Below, piece by piece: positions 9,090 to 17,600 of a stretch of 64,000 bases of DNA. This DNA is from Arthrobacter sp. StoSoilB5 (GTDB lineage Bacteria > Actinomycetota > Actinomycetes > Actinomycetales > Micrococcaceae). Within the stretch, counting starts at the first letter, position 1. Each line of letters starts with the position of its first letter. The DNA lies in NCBI RefSeq assembly GCF_019977235.1, contig NZ_AP024646.1, positions 4,216,001-4,280,000 on the forward strand, in the 5' to 3' direction. The position numbers and the translations under genes were made by a program. The notes beneath the pieces were generated by a model. That model was not told where the DNA came from and did not search any database. It saw only the letters and a list, made by a program, of their open reading frames with translations.

Positions 9090-9704
9090 ATGAAGAAATC
9101 TCTTGCAGCGCTTACGCTTGCAGGTTCCATTGCACTTGTCGGCGCAGTTCCGGCCGTCGCGACCAACTACCCAGCGCCGAACTCCAGCGTAGCTGTTTCC
9201 GACGCATCCGTCTCACCGGGCGAAGCATTTACTTTTAGTGGCACAGGTTTTACTCCTGGTGAAGGTATTACGATCACCGTCACGCCGACCGGCACACCGG
9301 CAGCTAGCGGCGGCAGCGTATCTGCCGGCAGCCTCTCCGTCTCAGGCCGCATTCCGCTGGCGCCCTCGACACTGGGTGCCGTAGCTGATGCAAACGGGGC
9401 CTTCGCGGCTCCCATCGTCATCGACACTCCGGGTGCATACGCCCTGACTGCTAGGGGCAACACGTCAGGTCACACTGTTGGTCCCGTCACCGTGGTCGTC
9501 GGAGGAGCCGCCCTTTCCAACACTGGCGGAAACTCTGGCACGGGAACGGGTCTGGCGAACACTGGCGGCGTTCCGCTGGCAAACACTGGCGCTGACTCCA
9601 GCCTGATCCTGTGGTCTCTGGTGGGCGCAGGCGCTTTGGCGGCCGGTACTGCATCCGTGGTGGTCGCACGCCGCCGCGCCAAGAACACCGAGGCTTCTGT
9701 CTAG
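9090..9704 (+). CDS. Secreted cell-surface protein with LPXTG-like sorting signal
   Basis: A 204-residue protein with a Sec signal peptide (MKKSLAALTLAGSIALVGA, cleavage near AVA-TN), a single beta-rich extracellular domain containing FSGTGFTPGEGITITV, and a Gly/Ser/Thr-rich stretch with two NTGG-type repeats. The C-terminus has LANTG, a hydrophobic helix and an RRRAKN tail, the layout of a sortase substrate with LANTG in place of LPXTG. ATG at 9090 is chosen because AGGGGGA lies six bases upstream and the signal peptide begins there. It is a close paralogue of the minus-strand gene at 11625-12203. A strong terminator follows. No enzymatic function is suggested; a small wall-anchored adhesin or coat protein is most likely. 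Confidence 0.85.
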   Translation: MKKSLAALTLAGSIALVGAVPAVATNYPAPNSSVAVSDASVSPGEAFTFSGTGFTPGEGITITVTPTGTPAASGGSVSAGSLSVSGRIPLAPSTLGAVADANGAFAAPIVIDTPGAYALTARGNTSGHTVGPVTVVVGGAALSNTGGNSGTGTGLANTGGVPLANTGADSSLILWSLVGAGALAAGTASVVVARRRAKNTEASV

Positions 9705-9729
9705 CACACACAACGCTTCAAACCTGGGG

Positions 9730-9779
9730 TGGCTTGTCGACGAAGATTGTTTCGTCGACAAGCCATCCTTTTCTTTTTC
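9730..9779 (+). terminator. Rho-independent terminator after surface protein gene
   Basis: A perfect 15-base inverted repeat (arms 9730-9744 and 9751-9765, six-base loop) is followed by TCCTTTTCTTTTT. It ends the transcript of the plus-strand surface protein gene. Confidence 0.93.
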
Positions 9780-9813
9780 GCGTTCCTGATCCAAGACCTT
9801 CTGTGGTATTCAT

Positions 9814-9981
9814 ATGATCATGGGGCGACATTGGCGTAGACGACGGAGGCATTTCGAGCTGCGTTTACCTGCATACCGGGTACCGGCACTGCCGCAGGAA
9901 TTTCCCCAATACGTTCTCTTGGCACTGCTGGCAGTTGCCGCCGCCAGCGTCAGCGCTTGGGCACTTATCCGAACTTCCTGA
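9814..9981 (+). CDS. Possible 55-residue single-pass membrane peptide
   Basis: An ATG at 9814 (second ATG at 9820) opens a 55-codon frame. It has a very basic N-terminus (RHWRRRRRHF) and one C-terminal hydrophobic helix (YVLLALLAVAAASVSAWAL). Its TGA at 9979-9981 overlaps the GAGG that serves the VanZ gene, so translation of the two could be coupled. There is no good ribosome site ahead of it. The peptide resembles a membrane micro-protein in layout only, and it may simply be chance open sequence. Confidence 0.3.
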   Translation: MIMGRHWRRRRRHFELRLPAYRVPALPQEFPQYVLLALLAVAAASVSAWALIRTS

Positions 9982-9988
9982 GGTGCCA

Positions 9989-10435
9989 TTGAAAAACACA
10001 CTCCCCTGGCGGATAGCTTTGATTGCATATCTGGTGGGCTTGGCTGTTGTTGGTTTTTGGCCTTCTCCAGTGGACCAACCTATCCAAGATACGCTGGCGA
10101 CGTTGTTGAATTTTCTTCATCGGCACGGCGTACCGTCTTGGCTCGACTACCACGTGGTGGAATCCTCAGCGAACGTACTTATGTTCATTCCCCTCGGAAT
10201 CCTTGCCTCTATGGCCTTCCCAACACGAGCTTGGTGGGTCATCGCTGGGTTTGGAATCATAGTTTCCACGTGCATGGAGCTCGGGCAATTACTATTCATT
10301 ACAGCCCGCTTTTCAAGCGTTGTTGACGTTGTCATGAACACACTCGGGGCTGTCATTGGGGTCGCAGCAGTGCTGTTGGTTGCCCGAAGGAGGCGCGCAA
10401 AATTCGCCTACTCCGAAGGCATTCCTAACCGATGA
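9989..10435 (+). CDS. VanZ-like family membrane protein
   Basis: About 148 residues with four predicted membrane helices (near residues 7-24, 53-68, 72-92 and 105-127) and the VanZ-like signature (PF04892) region VESSANVLMFIPLGILASM plus ELGQLLFITARFSSVVDVVMNTLGA-type block. VanZ of enterococci lowers teicoplanin binding; most chromosomal homologues have no assigned role. TTG at 9989 is preferred: GAGG lies five bases upstream and the protein then begins MKNTLPWRIAL. The frame is open further upstream to a TTG at 9935. The 3' end overlaps the convergent galU gene by 11 bases. Confidence 0.8.
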   Translation: MKNTLPWRIALIAYLVGLAVVGFWPSPVDQPIQDTLATLLNFLHRHGVPSWLDYHVVESSANVLMFIPLGILASMAFPTRAWWVIAGFGIIVSTCMELGQLLFITARFSSVVDVVMNTLGAVIGVAAVLLVARRRRAKFAYSEGIPNR

Positions 10436-11318
10436 ACCCCTTCATCCAAGCCTTCAGATCCTCACCAAACTCGGCGCGCTCAGACGCCAGCGTAATCACG
10501 GCCTTCAGATAGCTAAGCTTGTCGCCGGTGTCGTAACGTCGGCCGCGGAAGACGACGCCATAGACGCCCTCGCCATCCCCTTCAGCTGCCGCCAGTGTCT
10601 GCAGCGCGTCGGTCAGCTGGATCTCTCCACCACTGCCTGGCGCCGTCTTTTCCAGAACATCAAAGACCGCCGGATGTAGGACGTAGCGTCCGATAACAGC
10701 CAGGTTGGACGGCGCATCTTCAACCTTTGGCTTCTCTACCAAGCTGTTGACGCGAATGAAGCCTTCGCCCTCGATTGCCGAAATATCGGCACATCCGTAG
10801 GCACTAATCTGGGACGGCTCCACCTCGATCAATGCAATCACGGATCCACCCGTTCTTGCCTGAACATCCATCATCGTAGTCAGGAGTTCATCGCGCTCAT
10901 CGATGAGGTCATCCCCAAGTAGAACCGCGAATGGCTCGTCTCCGACGTGTTGCCGGCCGCAAAGGACAGCGTGACCAAGTCCCTTCGGCTCCCCCTGGCG
11001 TACGTAGTGAATGGGTCCAAGTCCCGATGCGTGCTGCACAGCGTCCAGACGTGCCTGGTCACCTTTCAGCTCCAAGGTGCTCTCAAGGGCCGGGGCTCTG
11101 TCAAAGTGGTCTTCCAGGGCGCGCTTGCTCCGGCCTGTGATCATCAGAAGATCGGTGAGGCCAGCTTTTACGGCCTCTTCCACGACATACTGGATAGCCG
11201 GCGCATCCACCACCGGCAACATCTCCTTTGGCATTGCCTTCGTGGCTGGCAAGAAGCGTGTCCCAAGCCCGGCGGCCGGAATTACGGCTTTACGAATAGA
11301 GTTCCCCATATGTGTCAT
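10425..11318 (-). CDS. galU: UTP--glucose-1-phosphate uridylyltransferase
   Basis: This 297-residue protein has the nucleotidyltransferase signature PAAGLGTRFLPATKAMPKEM near residues 14-33, followed by VEEAVKAGLTDLLMITGRSK, typical of bacterial GalU. It makes UDP-glucose from UTP and glucose-1-phosphate, the sugar donor for the polysaccharide genes nearby and for wall glycolipids. Length matches the family. Two start codons (11318 and 11309) are possible; neither has a strong ribosome site. An inverted repeat of nine bases (11342-11350 with 11368-11376) lies in its leader. Confidence 0.96.
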   Translation of the reverse strand: MTHMGNSIRKAVIPAAGLGTRFLPATKAMPKEMLPVVDAPAIQYVVEEAVKAGLTDLLMITGRSKRALEDHFDRAPALESTLELKGDQARLDAVQHASGLGPIHYVRQGEPKGLGHAVLCGRQHVGDEPFAVLLGDDLIDERDELLTTMMDVQARTGGSVIALIEVEPSQISAYGCADISAIEGEGFIRVNSLVEKPKVEDAPSNLAVIGRYVLHPAVFDVLEKTAPGSGGEIQLTDALQTLAAAEGDGEGVYGVVFRGRRYDTGDKLSYLKAVITLASERAEFGEDLKAWMKGFIG

Positions 11319-11624
11319 GGGCAGATTTTACAAAGGTTACACACAAGAAATGTAATTTACTAAGAATTTTCTTGTGAACTTTCGGAGCACGGGAGTTAAC
11401 TCTCGAATATTTTGCGCCTCAGCTGCTGTCGATCACAAATGGGGACGGCGACCCCTTCCACGACAGCGACGAAGCAAACGGTCACTTCCTGAACTCGCAC
11501 GCTTGACCCCGCAGAACGCATCCTCCCGCCTCGCAAATGCGATAAGCCGGTCAAGCCAAAGGGCAGGTGCTTTCCGGTTTCCCGGGAGGCACCTGCCCCT
11601 TTTAGACGTATTACTTGCGGGAGC
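11319..11624. other. Intergenic region between galU and second surface protein gene
   Basis: No gene is supportable here. It holds the galU leader with the inverted repeat CACAAGAAA / TTTCTTGTG (11342-11376, 17-base spacer), which may be an operator, and a GTAACCTTTGTAA segment on the minus strand resembling the shared surface-gene motif. At the other end is the terminator of the surface protein gene (11561-11605). Confidence 0.5.
11561..11605 (-). terminator. Hairpin terminator after second surface protein gene
   Basis: GGGCAGGTGC (11561-11570) and GCACCTGCCC (11589-11598) form a 10-base stem around an 18-base loop that itself contains a CCGGTTTCCCGG pairing. It lies about 25 bases beyond the minus-strand stop at 11625. 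The U-tract on the minus strand is short (TTT), so termination may be partial. Confidence 0.7.
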
Positions 11625-12203
11625 CTAAGCCTTGCTCTTGGCGCGGCGGCGAATCACCGCTGCGGATGCTGCGCTGGCAGCCAGGGCGCCTCCGCCGACC
11701 AGCGACCACAGGACCAGGCTGGAATCGGCAGAGGTGTCGCCAACGGCGGTAACGCTGGAAGCACCTGTGAATCCGGAGCTTCCTTTGCCTCCGCCGTGGT
11801 TACCCTTGCCTCCGCCGTTGCCGGCATTAACAGTGATGGCTGCCCAGCGCGTGTTGCCGGACGTGGCGCCAACGGCGCTGATCGTGTATCTACCACTGTC
11901 CGGGAAGGTAATAGAGGTGGAGAAAGCCCCGGTGCCGTCAGCAGTAGCGCTGAAGCTGGACGGAGCGGGCCGTTCGCCGTCCGAATCCTTCTTGCCGCCG
12001 GTCCGCTCGAACGAAACATTAATTGTTTCGCCGGGGATGTAGCCAGTTCCGGCGAAAGTGATGGATTCGCCGGCAGCTATGTTGCCGTCGGAAACGGTGC
12101 CCTGCTCGTTGCCCGGCGCCGGGTAGGTGGTGGCCACGGCTGGAGCGGTGCCAGCCAGTGCGATTATGCCTGCGAGTGCAAGCGCTGCAATAGATTTCTT
12201 CAA
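11625..12203 (-). CDS. Secreted surface protein, paralogue with degenerate sorting signal
   Basis: A 192-residue paralogue of the 9090-9704 product: same signal peptide (MKKSIAALALAG), same FAGTGYIPGETINVSF domain and same C-terminal DSSLVLWSLVGGGALAA helix with an RRRAKSK tail. Where the paralogue has LANTGADSS, this one has VGDTSADSS, so the sortase motif is missing while the rest of the sorting signal is kept. A Gly/Lys/His-rich linker (NGGGKGNHGGGKG) precedes it. The start is TTG at 12203, with TCAGGGGGGACA just upstream matching the paralogue's ribosome region almost exactly. It may be membrane-retained rather than wall-linked, or use an unusual sortase. Confidence 0.85.
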   Translation of the reverse strand: MKKSIAALALAGIIALAGTAPAVATTYPAPGNEQGTVSDGNIAAGESITFAGTGYIPGETINVSFERTGGKKDSDGERPAPSSFSATADGTGAFSTSITFPDSGRYTISAVGATSGNTRWAAITVNAGNGGGKGNHGGGKGSSGFTGASSVTAVGDTSADSSLVLWSLVGGGALAASAASAAVIRRRAKSKA

Positions 12204-12347
12204 TTGTCCCCCCTGAGACGAATTACGATATTCATGTGATGTTGCGGATGCAGATCCCCCATGGAATAGCGTTCCGAAATCCCAGCTGTCTCTCCAGGGA
12301 CGACGATATCATTCAGGGCCTGCTCACAGCAGGGGTACTTAACAGTA

Positions 12348-12364
12348 GTTACAAAGGGTTAACC
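12348..12364 (-). promoter_or_regulatory. Shared leader motif GGTTAAYCCTTTGTAAC, copy 2
   Basis: On the minus strand this reads GGTTAACCCTTTGTAAC and begins 161 bases before the TTG start at 12203. It is one base different from the copy at 8927-8943. A second GTTAA follows within ten bases on the same strand. A small hairpin (CCTGCT...AGCAGG) lies between it and the gene. Confidence 0.55.
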
Positions 12365-12501
12365 TGCGGTCTATCTGATCGACTCGCAGTCTGAAGTCAC
12401 AGACTTGCCGGTTTATCGACTGATTTTTGACAGAAGACTTGCTGCAAATGACAAGCTCGCATGCGCATCTGTCAGTAAGGTTGTCCAACGCCGTCGTACG
12501 C

Positions 12502-14409
12502 TTACGGACTGAGTGTCTCAGCGCGTTCCATCGCGGCCTGAGCGGCCCCATCGTCGCCCATACGCTGGTAGATCGCCGACAGAACGCGCCAAGGTTCCTC
12601 CAGCGTCGGATCCAGTGTCGCTGCCCTTTGAAGGTCATCAATGCTCTCGGCCGTACGTCCAAGTCCGAAATTCGCCACGCCACGCTGCACGAAGAGACTG
12701 GTCGACGAGGGCGCCTCGGCCAGCAACTCGTCCAGCAATGCCTTTGCTTCATCCAGTTCGCCGCTGTAGATGTAGCCGATTGCAAGTGCGAGCCCCGCTT
12801 CTTGGGAATGCGGGGTAACCTCCCGCGCCAGGCGCGCCCATTCAACTGCGTGCTGGGCTGAGAGCTGGTCCCCCGTTGTTGCAGGCCCGGCAAAGGCCTG
12901 GGCCGCAAGCAAAGCCGTGTCGCTATCCCACGGCCTAAGACTGTGGCTCAGTCGAAAGGCCTGTTCCGCCCGCTCAGGGTCGCCGGACCGGGCAGCCTGG
13001 GCGCCGGAGCTCATTGACCACTCCGCAAGGGTGGCAGGCATCGCCACGGCCAGGCACACGCACGCGAGGACGATCCCTCCGACGCGCGGTAGCAGGGGGC
13101 CGAACCTCGTTATCGACGTAGCGGCTGGTCTGACTGGGGTGGACGCAACCGGGACCCTGTCGCGCCCCACCAGTCCACCGCACAGCAACGCCACCAGCGC
13201 GGTGGTTCCGATGGACGTGAAATGAGTCAGGAGAGCAATCCAGTACGCCAGAATGGCAACGCCAGTCACCAGCAGATAGCGCTTGAGCTCGGGATTTTGG
13301 GTCTCCATGAGGCGCGCCCGGAACAACCACATGGCGGTCCCCGCGCAGGCCAGTGCAAGAAGAAGCAACGGGACACCGCCCGCGGCCAAAGCTTGCAGGA
13401 TCCAGTTGTGTGGAGAGTCGGTCGGGAAGGTGTCGCCAACGCTTCGGGCCCAGTCGTCATTCAGGAATGCCGGCAACCCATCCACAAAGCCGCTTGGGCC
13501 AACACCGGATAGCGGATGGCCGCTTATCAAGGCAAGGCTTCTTTCCCATAGGAGCAAGCGCCCGTCAACGGTTCCGGCAGAGAGCAACCGCTCCCGCGTG
13601 GTCGGGACCATGAGCGCGGCAACCGCAAGGCCGGCAATGGCTGCTGCGGCACCCAAGCCCGCCTTGAGTCCTGTCCACAATCGGCTCCTCATCCACAGGA
13701 TCGCGGCATGCAACGCAACTATTGCGAGCCCCACAAGAGCCGCTCGCGACCCAGAGAGGAGGACGACGGCGGCGCTGGCCGCCAGCCCTGCGCGCCGCAG
13801 CCACAATTGCCAGCCCTGCTCCGAGGAAGACGGTGTGGACAGGACTCCCGCGATGATGAACCCGATGAGCCCCTGATCCGTTGCGTTGCCCAAAGTGGCA
13901 CCGGGACGGTCATCCAAGCCGCCACCCAAAGGGCGCAGGCCAAGGGATTCCATGGCGGAAATGGCAAATAGGGGAAGAGAAACGGCGGCCAAGGAAAGGC
14001 GCAGGGCCTTCCATTGAGGAAGGGATCTGCTTCCGCCCAGCACCTTGGCGCCCACCAGGAATATGGCCAAGTACAAGCCGAGAGTAAGAAAGCCCTCGTA
14101 CCGCGGCCACCGTCCGACCAAGCTGGGCCAAGGGCTTCCCGAGAGAAACATTGCTATCAGGATCCATAGCGCAAGGGAAAACACGAGGATCTTTAGCAAG
14201 CGTGGAACCTGGGCGCCCGCTGGCGAAAGAACACCGAAAAGAACGGCCAATATCATTACGGTGATTTTGATCCAGACGAATCTGAAGAGTCCGCCAGGCT
14301 GAAACGCCAGAATGGAAAGGGCCGTCATCACGAGACACAGCCCAGGAAGCCGCGAGGCTGCAACGGAAGTGCGAAGCTGACTCTTATTTTTGCCCACAGT
14401 CTTCCCCAA
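12502..14409 (-). CDS. O-antigen ligase/polymerase-like membrane protein with C-terminal TPR domain
   Basis: About 635 residues. The first 430 or so form roughly a dozen hydrophobic helices with a large loop holding RLLLWERSLALISGHPLSGVG, the Wzy_C (PF04932) signature of O-antigen ligases and polymerases. The last 200 residues are tetratricopeptide-like helical repeats (GYIYSGELDEAKALLDELL, VANFGLGRTAESIDDLQRA). It probably polymerises or ligates the undecaprenyl-linked glycan at the outer membrane face. The frame opens at TTG 14448, but TTG 14409 after GAAGGAAACA is the better start and GTG 14397 is possible. It lies about 300 bases from the surface protein gene, in the same direction. Confidence 0.87.
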   Translation of the reverse strand: MGKTVGKNKSQLRTSVAASRLPGLCLVMTALSILAFQPGGLFRFVWIKITVMILAVLFGVLSPAGAQVPRLLKILVFSLALWILIAMFLSGSPWPSLVGRWPRYEGFLTLGLYLAIFLVGAKVLGGSRSLPQWKALRLSLAAVSLPLFAISAMESLGLRPLGGGLDDRPGATLGNATDQGLIGFIIAGVLSTPSSSEQGWQLWLRRAGLAASAAVVLLSGSRAALVGLAIVALHAAILWMRSRLWTGLKAGLGAAAAIAGLAVAALMVPTTRERLLSAGTVDGRLLLWERSLALISGHPLSGVGPSGFVDGLPAFLNDDWARSVGDTFPTDSPHNWILQALAAGGVPLLLLALACAGTAMWLFRARLMETQNPELKRYLLVTGVAILAYWIALLTHFTSIGTTALVALLCGGLVGRDRVPVASTPVRPAATSITRFGPLLPRVGGIVLACVCLAVAMPATLAEWSMSSGAQAARSGDPERAEQAFRLSHSLRPWDSDTALLAAQAFAGPATTGDQLSAQHAVEWARLAREVTPHSQEAGLALAIGYIYSGELDEAKALLDELLAEAPSSTSLFVQRGVANFGLGRTAESIDDLQRAATLDPTLEEPWRVLSAIYQRMGDDGAAQAAMERAETLSP

Positions 14410-14681
14410 TGTTTCCTTCTCTATTAAGCAAACTGCGCAGCGCCCCAAGAATGTGCCTTCTCATTCGACACCTGTGCACGGCGAAAGGTGCTTAGCTGCA
14501 CATCCAAACTTCAGAATGGAGGAGCGGCAGTTCCCCGCCAAAGAATACCCGAGCCCCTTTGTCATTATTTGACTTCTTAGTGCAAACGTGGCTCCGATCG
14601 CTACACTAAGCCTAAATTACGAGCTTCGGCCCCAGAGACTTCGTTCACCTCTGGGAGCCGCTTGTACATATTGGGGGGCCT

Positions 14682-17600
14682 GTGCTGCGCTTTGCTACAA
14701 ATCTGCGTGTCTGGATATCCGTTCTTCTTGCTGCTGCAGCTGGGATGTTTTTCTTAGGAGGCCTCCAGGCGTCCGCAGCCGAAACTTTACCTGCCAGCAT
14801 TAGCGGTAAGGTCACCGCGCCCACGGGCGTCATTCTCAGCAATGTGAGAGTGGAGGTGTATGAAACCAATTCGCCTGACTTCTACGTCGATTCTGTTTGG
14901 GTCACTTCCGATGGCAGCTACAACGTGCCGGGACTTCAACCAGACAGCTACAAACTGAAATTCTCGGCCAGCGGCACAGGTGCCCTGGACACGTGGTACA
15001 GCAACGCTTCCACATTCGACGACGCCACCGCCGTCACACTCACCAGCGGTCAGAATCTCCCTGGGGTCAACGCCACGCTCGTCAAGGGAGCCACCATCAG
15101 CGGCAAAGTCACCGCACCAGCGGGCGTCAACCTCAATAGCGCCAAGGTTGAGGCCTACCCAACCAGCGGAGGCGACTCGTACGCCGAGTCCGCGTACGTT
15201 GGTTCCGACGGCAACTACAAGATCGTCGGCCTTCCAGCTGGCAGCTACAAACTAAAGTTCACTGGCTACGACACTGGCGCCCTGGATCAGTGGCACAACA
15301 ACGCAGCGACCTTCGAAACAGCCACCGCCGTGTCCCTCACCGCCGGACAGGACCTCACCGGCATCAACGCCACCCTTATCAAGGGCGCCACCATCAGCGG
15401 AAAAGTCTCCGCACCTGCCGGCATCGACGTCAGCGGCGCAAGCGTTGAGCTCTACAAGGCAAGCTCGGAGAATTCCTTCGTAGGCTCCGCATATGTCAAT
15501 TCGGACGGCACCTATAAGTTCATTGGACTGCAAGCTGGGAGCTACAAGCTGAAGTTTGCCGGCGGTGACACAGGGGCGCTGGATCAGTGGCACAGTAACG
15601 CCGCGTCGTTCAGTGCCGCGACCGCCATTGTCATAACCGGCGGCCAGGACCTCACGGGAATCAACGCCACGCTTATCAAGGGCGCCACCATCGGTGGCAC
15701 GATTACGGCACCAGCCGGCGTCAGCCTCCAAAGCACGCGAATCTACGTCTACAAGGCCAGCGACGAATCGTCCTATCTCGCGTCTGCCTACCCTGGCTTC
15801 GATGGGACCTACAAGATCATCGGTCTTCCGGCTGGCAGCTACAAGGTGAAGTTCGCAGGAAACGGCAACGGGGCCCTGGAGCAGTGGTATAACAACACCG
15901 CGACCTTCGAGACCGCCACTGCTATCAACCTGACCGCTGGCCAGGACGCTTCTGGCGTCAACGCCACACTCGTCAAGGGCGCCACCATCAGCGGCAAAGT
16001 CACCGCACCCGCCGGCGTCACCCTCCCTAATACTTACGTTTATCTCTATAAGGCCGACGACGCCGGCTCGTACTATAGCTACACGTGGGTCGGTTCCGAC
16101 GGAAGCTACAGTTTCATCGGTCTCCCTGCCGGGTCTTACAAACTTAACTTCACGGGTTACAACAGCGGGGCCCTGGACCAGTGGCACAGCAACGCGACAT
16201 CCTTCGATTCCGCCACGGCAATTACTCTCACCACGGGCCAGGACCTCACCGGCATCAACGCAACCCTCATCAAGGGCGCCACTATCAGCGGCAAAATTAC
16301 AGTGCCCACTGGAGTGACTCTGGGCTACAACACGTATGCGTACGCCTATAGCGCCAGCTTCTCCAGCTCCCCCGTTAAGTCGGTTTCTGTAAGTTCTGAT
16401 GGCAGCTACAAAATCATTGGGCTCCCTGCCGGAAGCTACAAGCTGAAGTTCAGTGGATACAACACTGGCGCCCTGGACCAGTGGCACAGCAACGCGGCAT
16501 CCTTCGAGACCGCCACCACAATTACTCTCACCACAGGCCAGGACCTCACGGGGGTCAACGCCACTCTCGTCAAGGGCGCCTCCATCAGCGGCAAGATCGC
16601 AGCGCCAGCGGGAGTTGACCTGACCAACACGCGGGCAGAGCTCTACAAGACAAGCGATTCTTATTCTCCCGTAGCCTCTGCCTACGCCAACCCGGACGGC
16701 ACCTACAAGTTCAGGGGTCTGGCGGCTGGCAGTTACAAACTGAAATTCTCAGGCTATGGCACAGGAACACTCGATCAGTGGCACCTAAGAGCCACGTCGT
16801 TCGACACCGCTACTGTCATCGCTCTCGTCACGGGTCAGGACCTCACCGGCATCAATCCCACCCTCGTCAAGGGCGCAACCGTCAGCGGCAAAATCACAGC
16901 ACCCGCTGGCATAGACGTCCGCGACACCTGGGTGGCGATTTACAAATCCGACTCCTCCTACCCCACCATCGGCTCCGCATACCCTGCTTCCGATGGCAGC
17001 TACAAGATCACCGGGCTTCCAGCCGGCAGCTACAAAGTGGAGTTCGACGGCGGCGGCACAGGCGCGCTCGCCCAGTGGCACAGCGGCGCGGCCTCCTTTG
17101 AAACCGCGACGGCGGTCACCGTCACCACCGGCCAAGACCTCACAGGCATCAACGCCACGTTGGCGAAGGGCGCGACGATTAGTGGCAAGGTCACGCCACC
17201 GGCCGGAGTCAGCCTCGGATATTTGCAGGTTTCCATCTACAGTTCCGATAACGAGTACACGTATGTGGATTCCACCTATATTGGTTCCGACGGCAGCTAC
17301 AAGTTCACTGGGCTTCCGGCTGGCAGCTACAAGGTGAGATTCGGCGGTAACGACTCAAGGACCTTGGCCCAGTGGTACAGCAACGCGGCGTCGTTCGAAA
17401 CCGCCACGGTGGTCTCCGTCACTACCGGCCAGGACCTGACCGGTATAAACGCCACACTCGTGAAGAGCGCGACTGTCAGCGGAAAAGTCACCGCACCAAC
17501 CGGCGTCGACCTTGCGAACGCGAGGGTCTATGTCTACAAGTCCGATGACCCGGGATCCTACGCGTCGTACTCGTACGTCGGTTCCGACGGAACTTACATG

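Noticed and set aside
15252..16487. 411-codon open frame antisense to the giant repeat gene
   Set aside because: It arises because the repeat lacks stop codons in that frame; no ribosome site, and the plus-strand frame explains the region fully.
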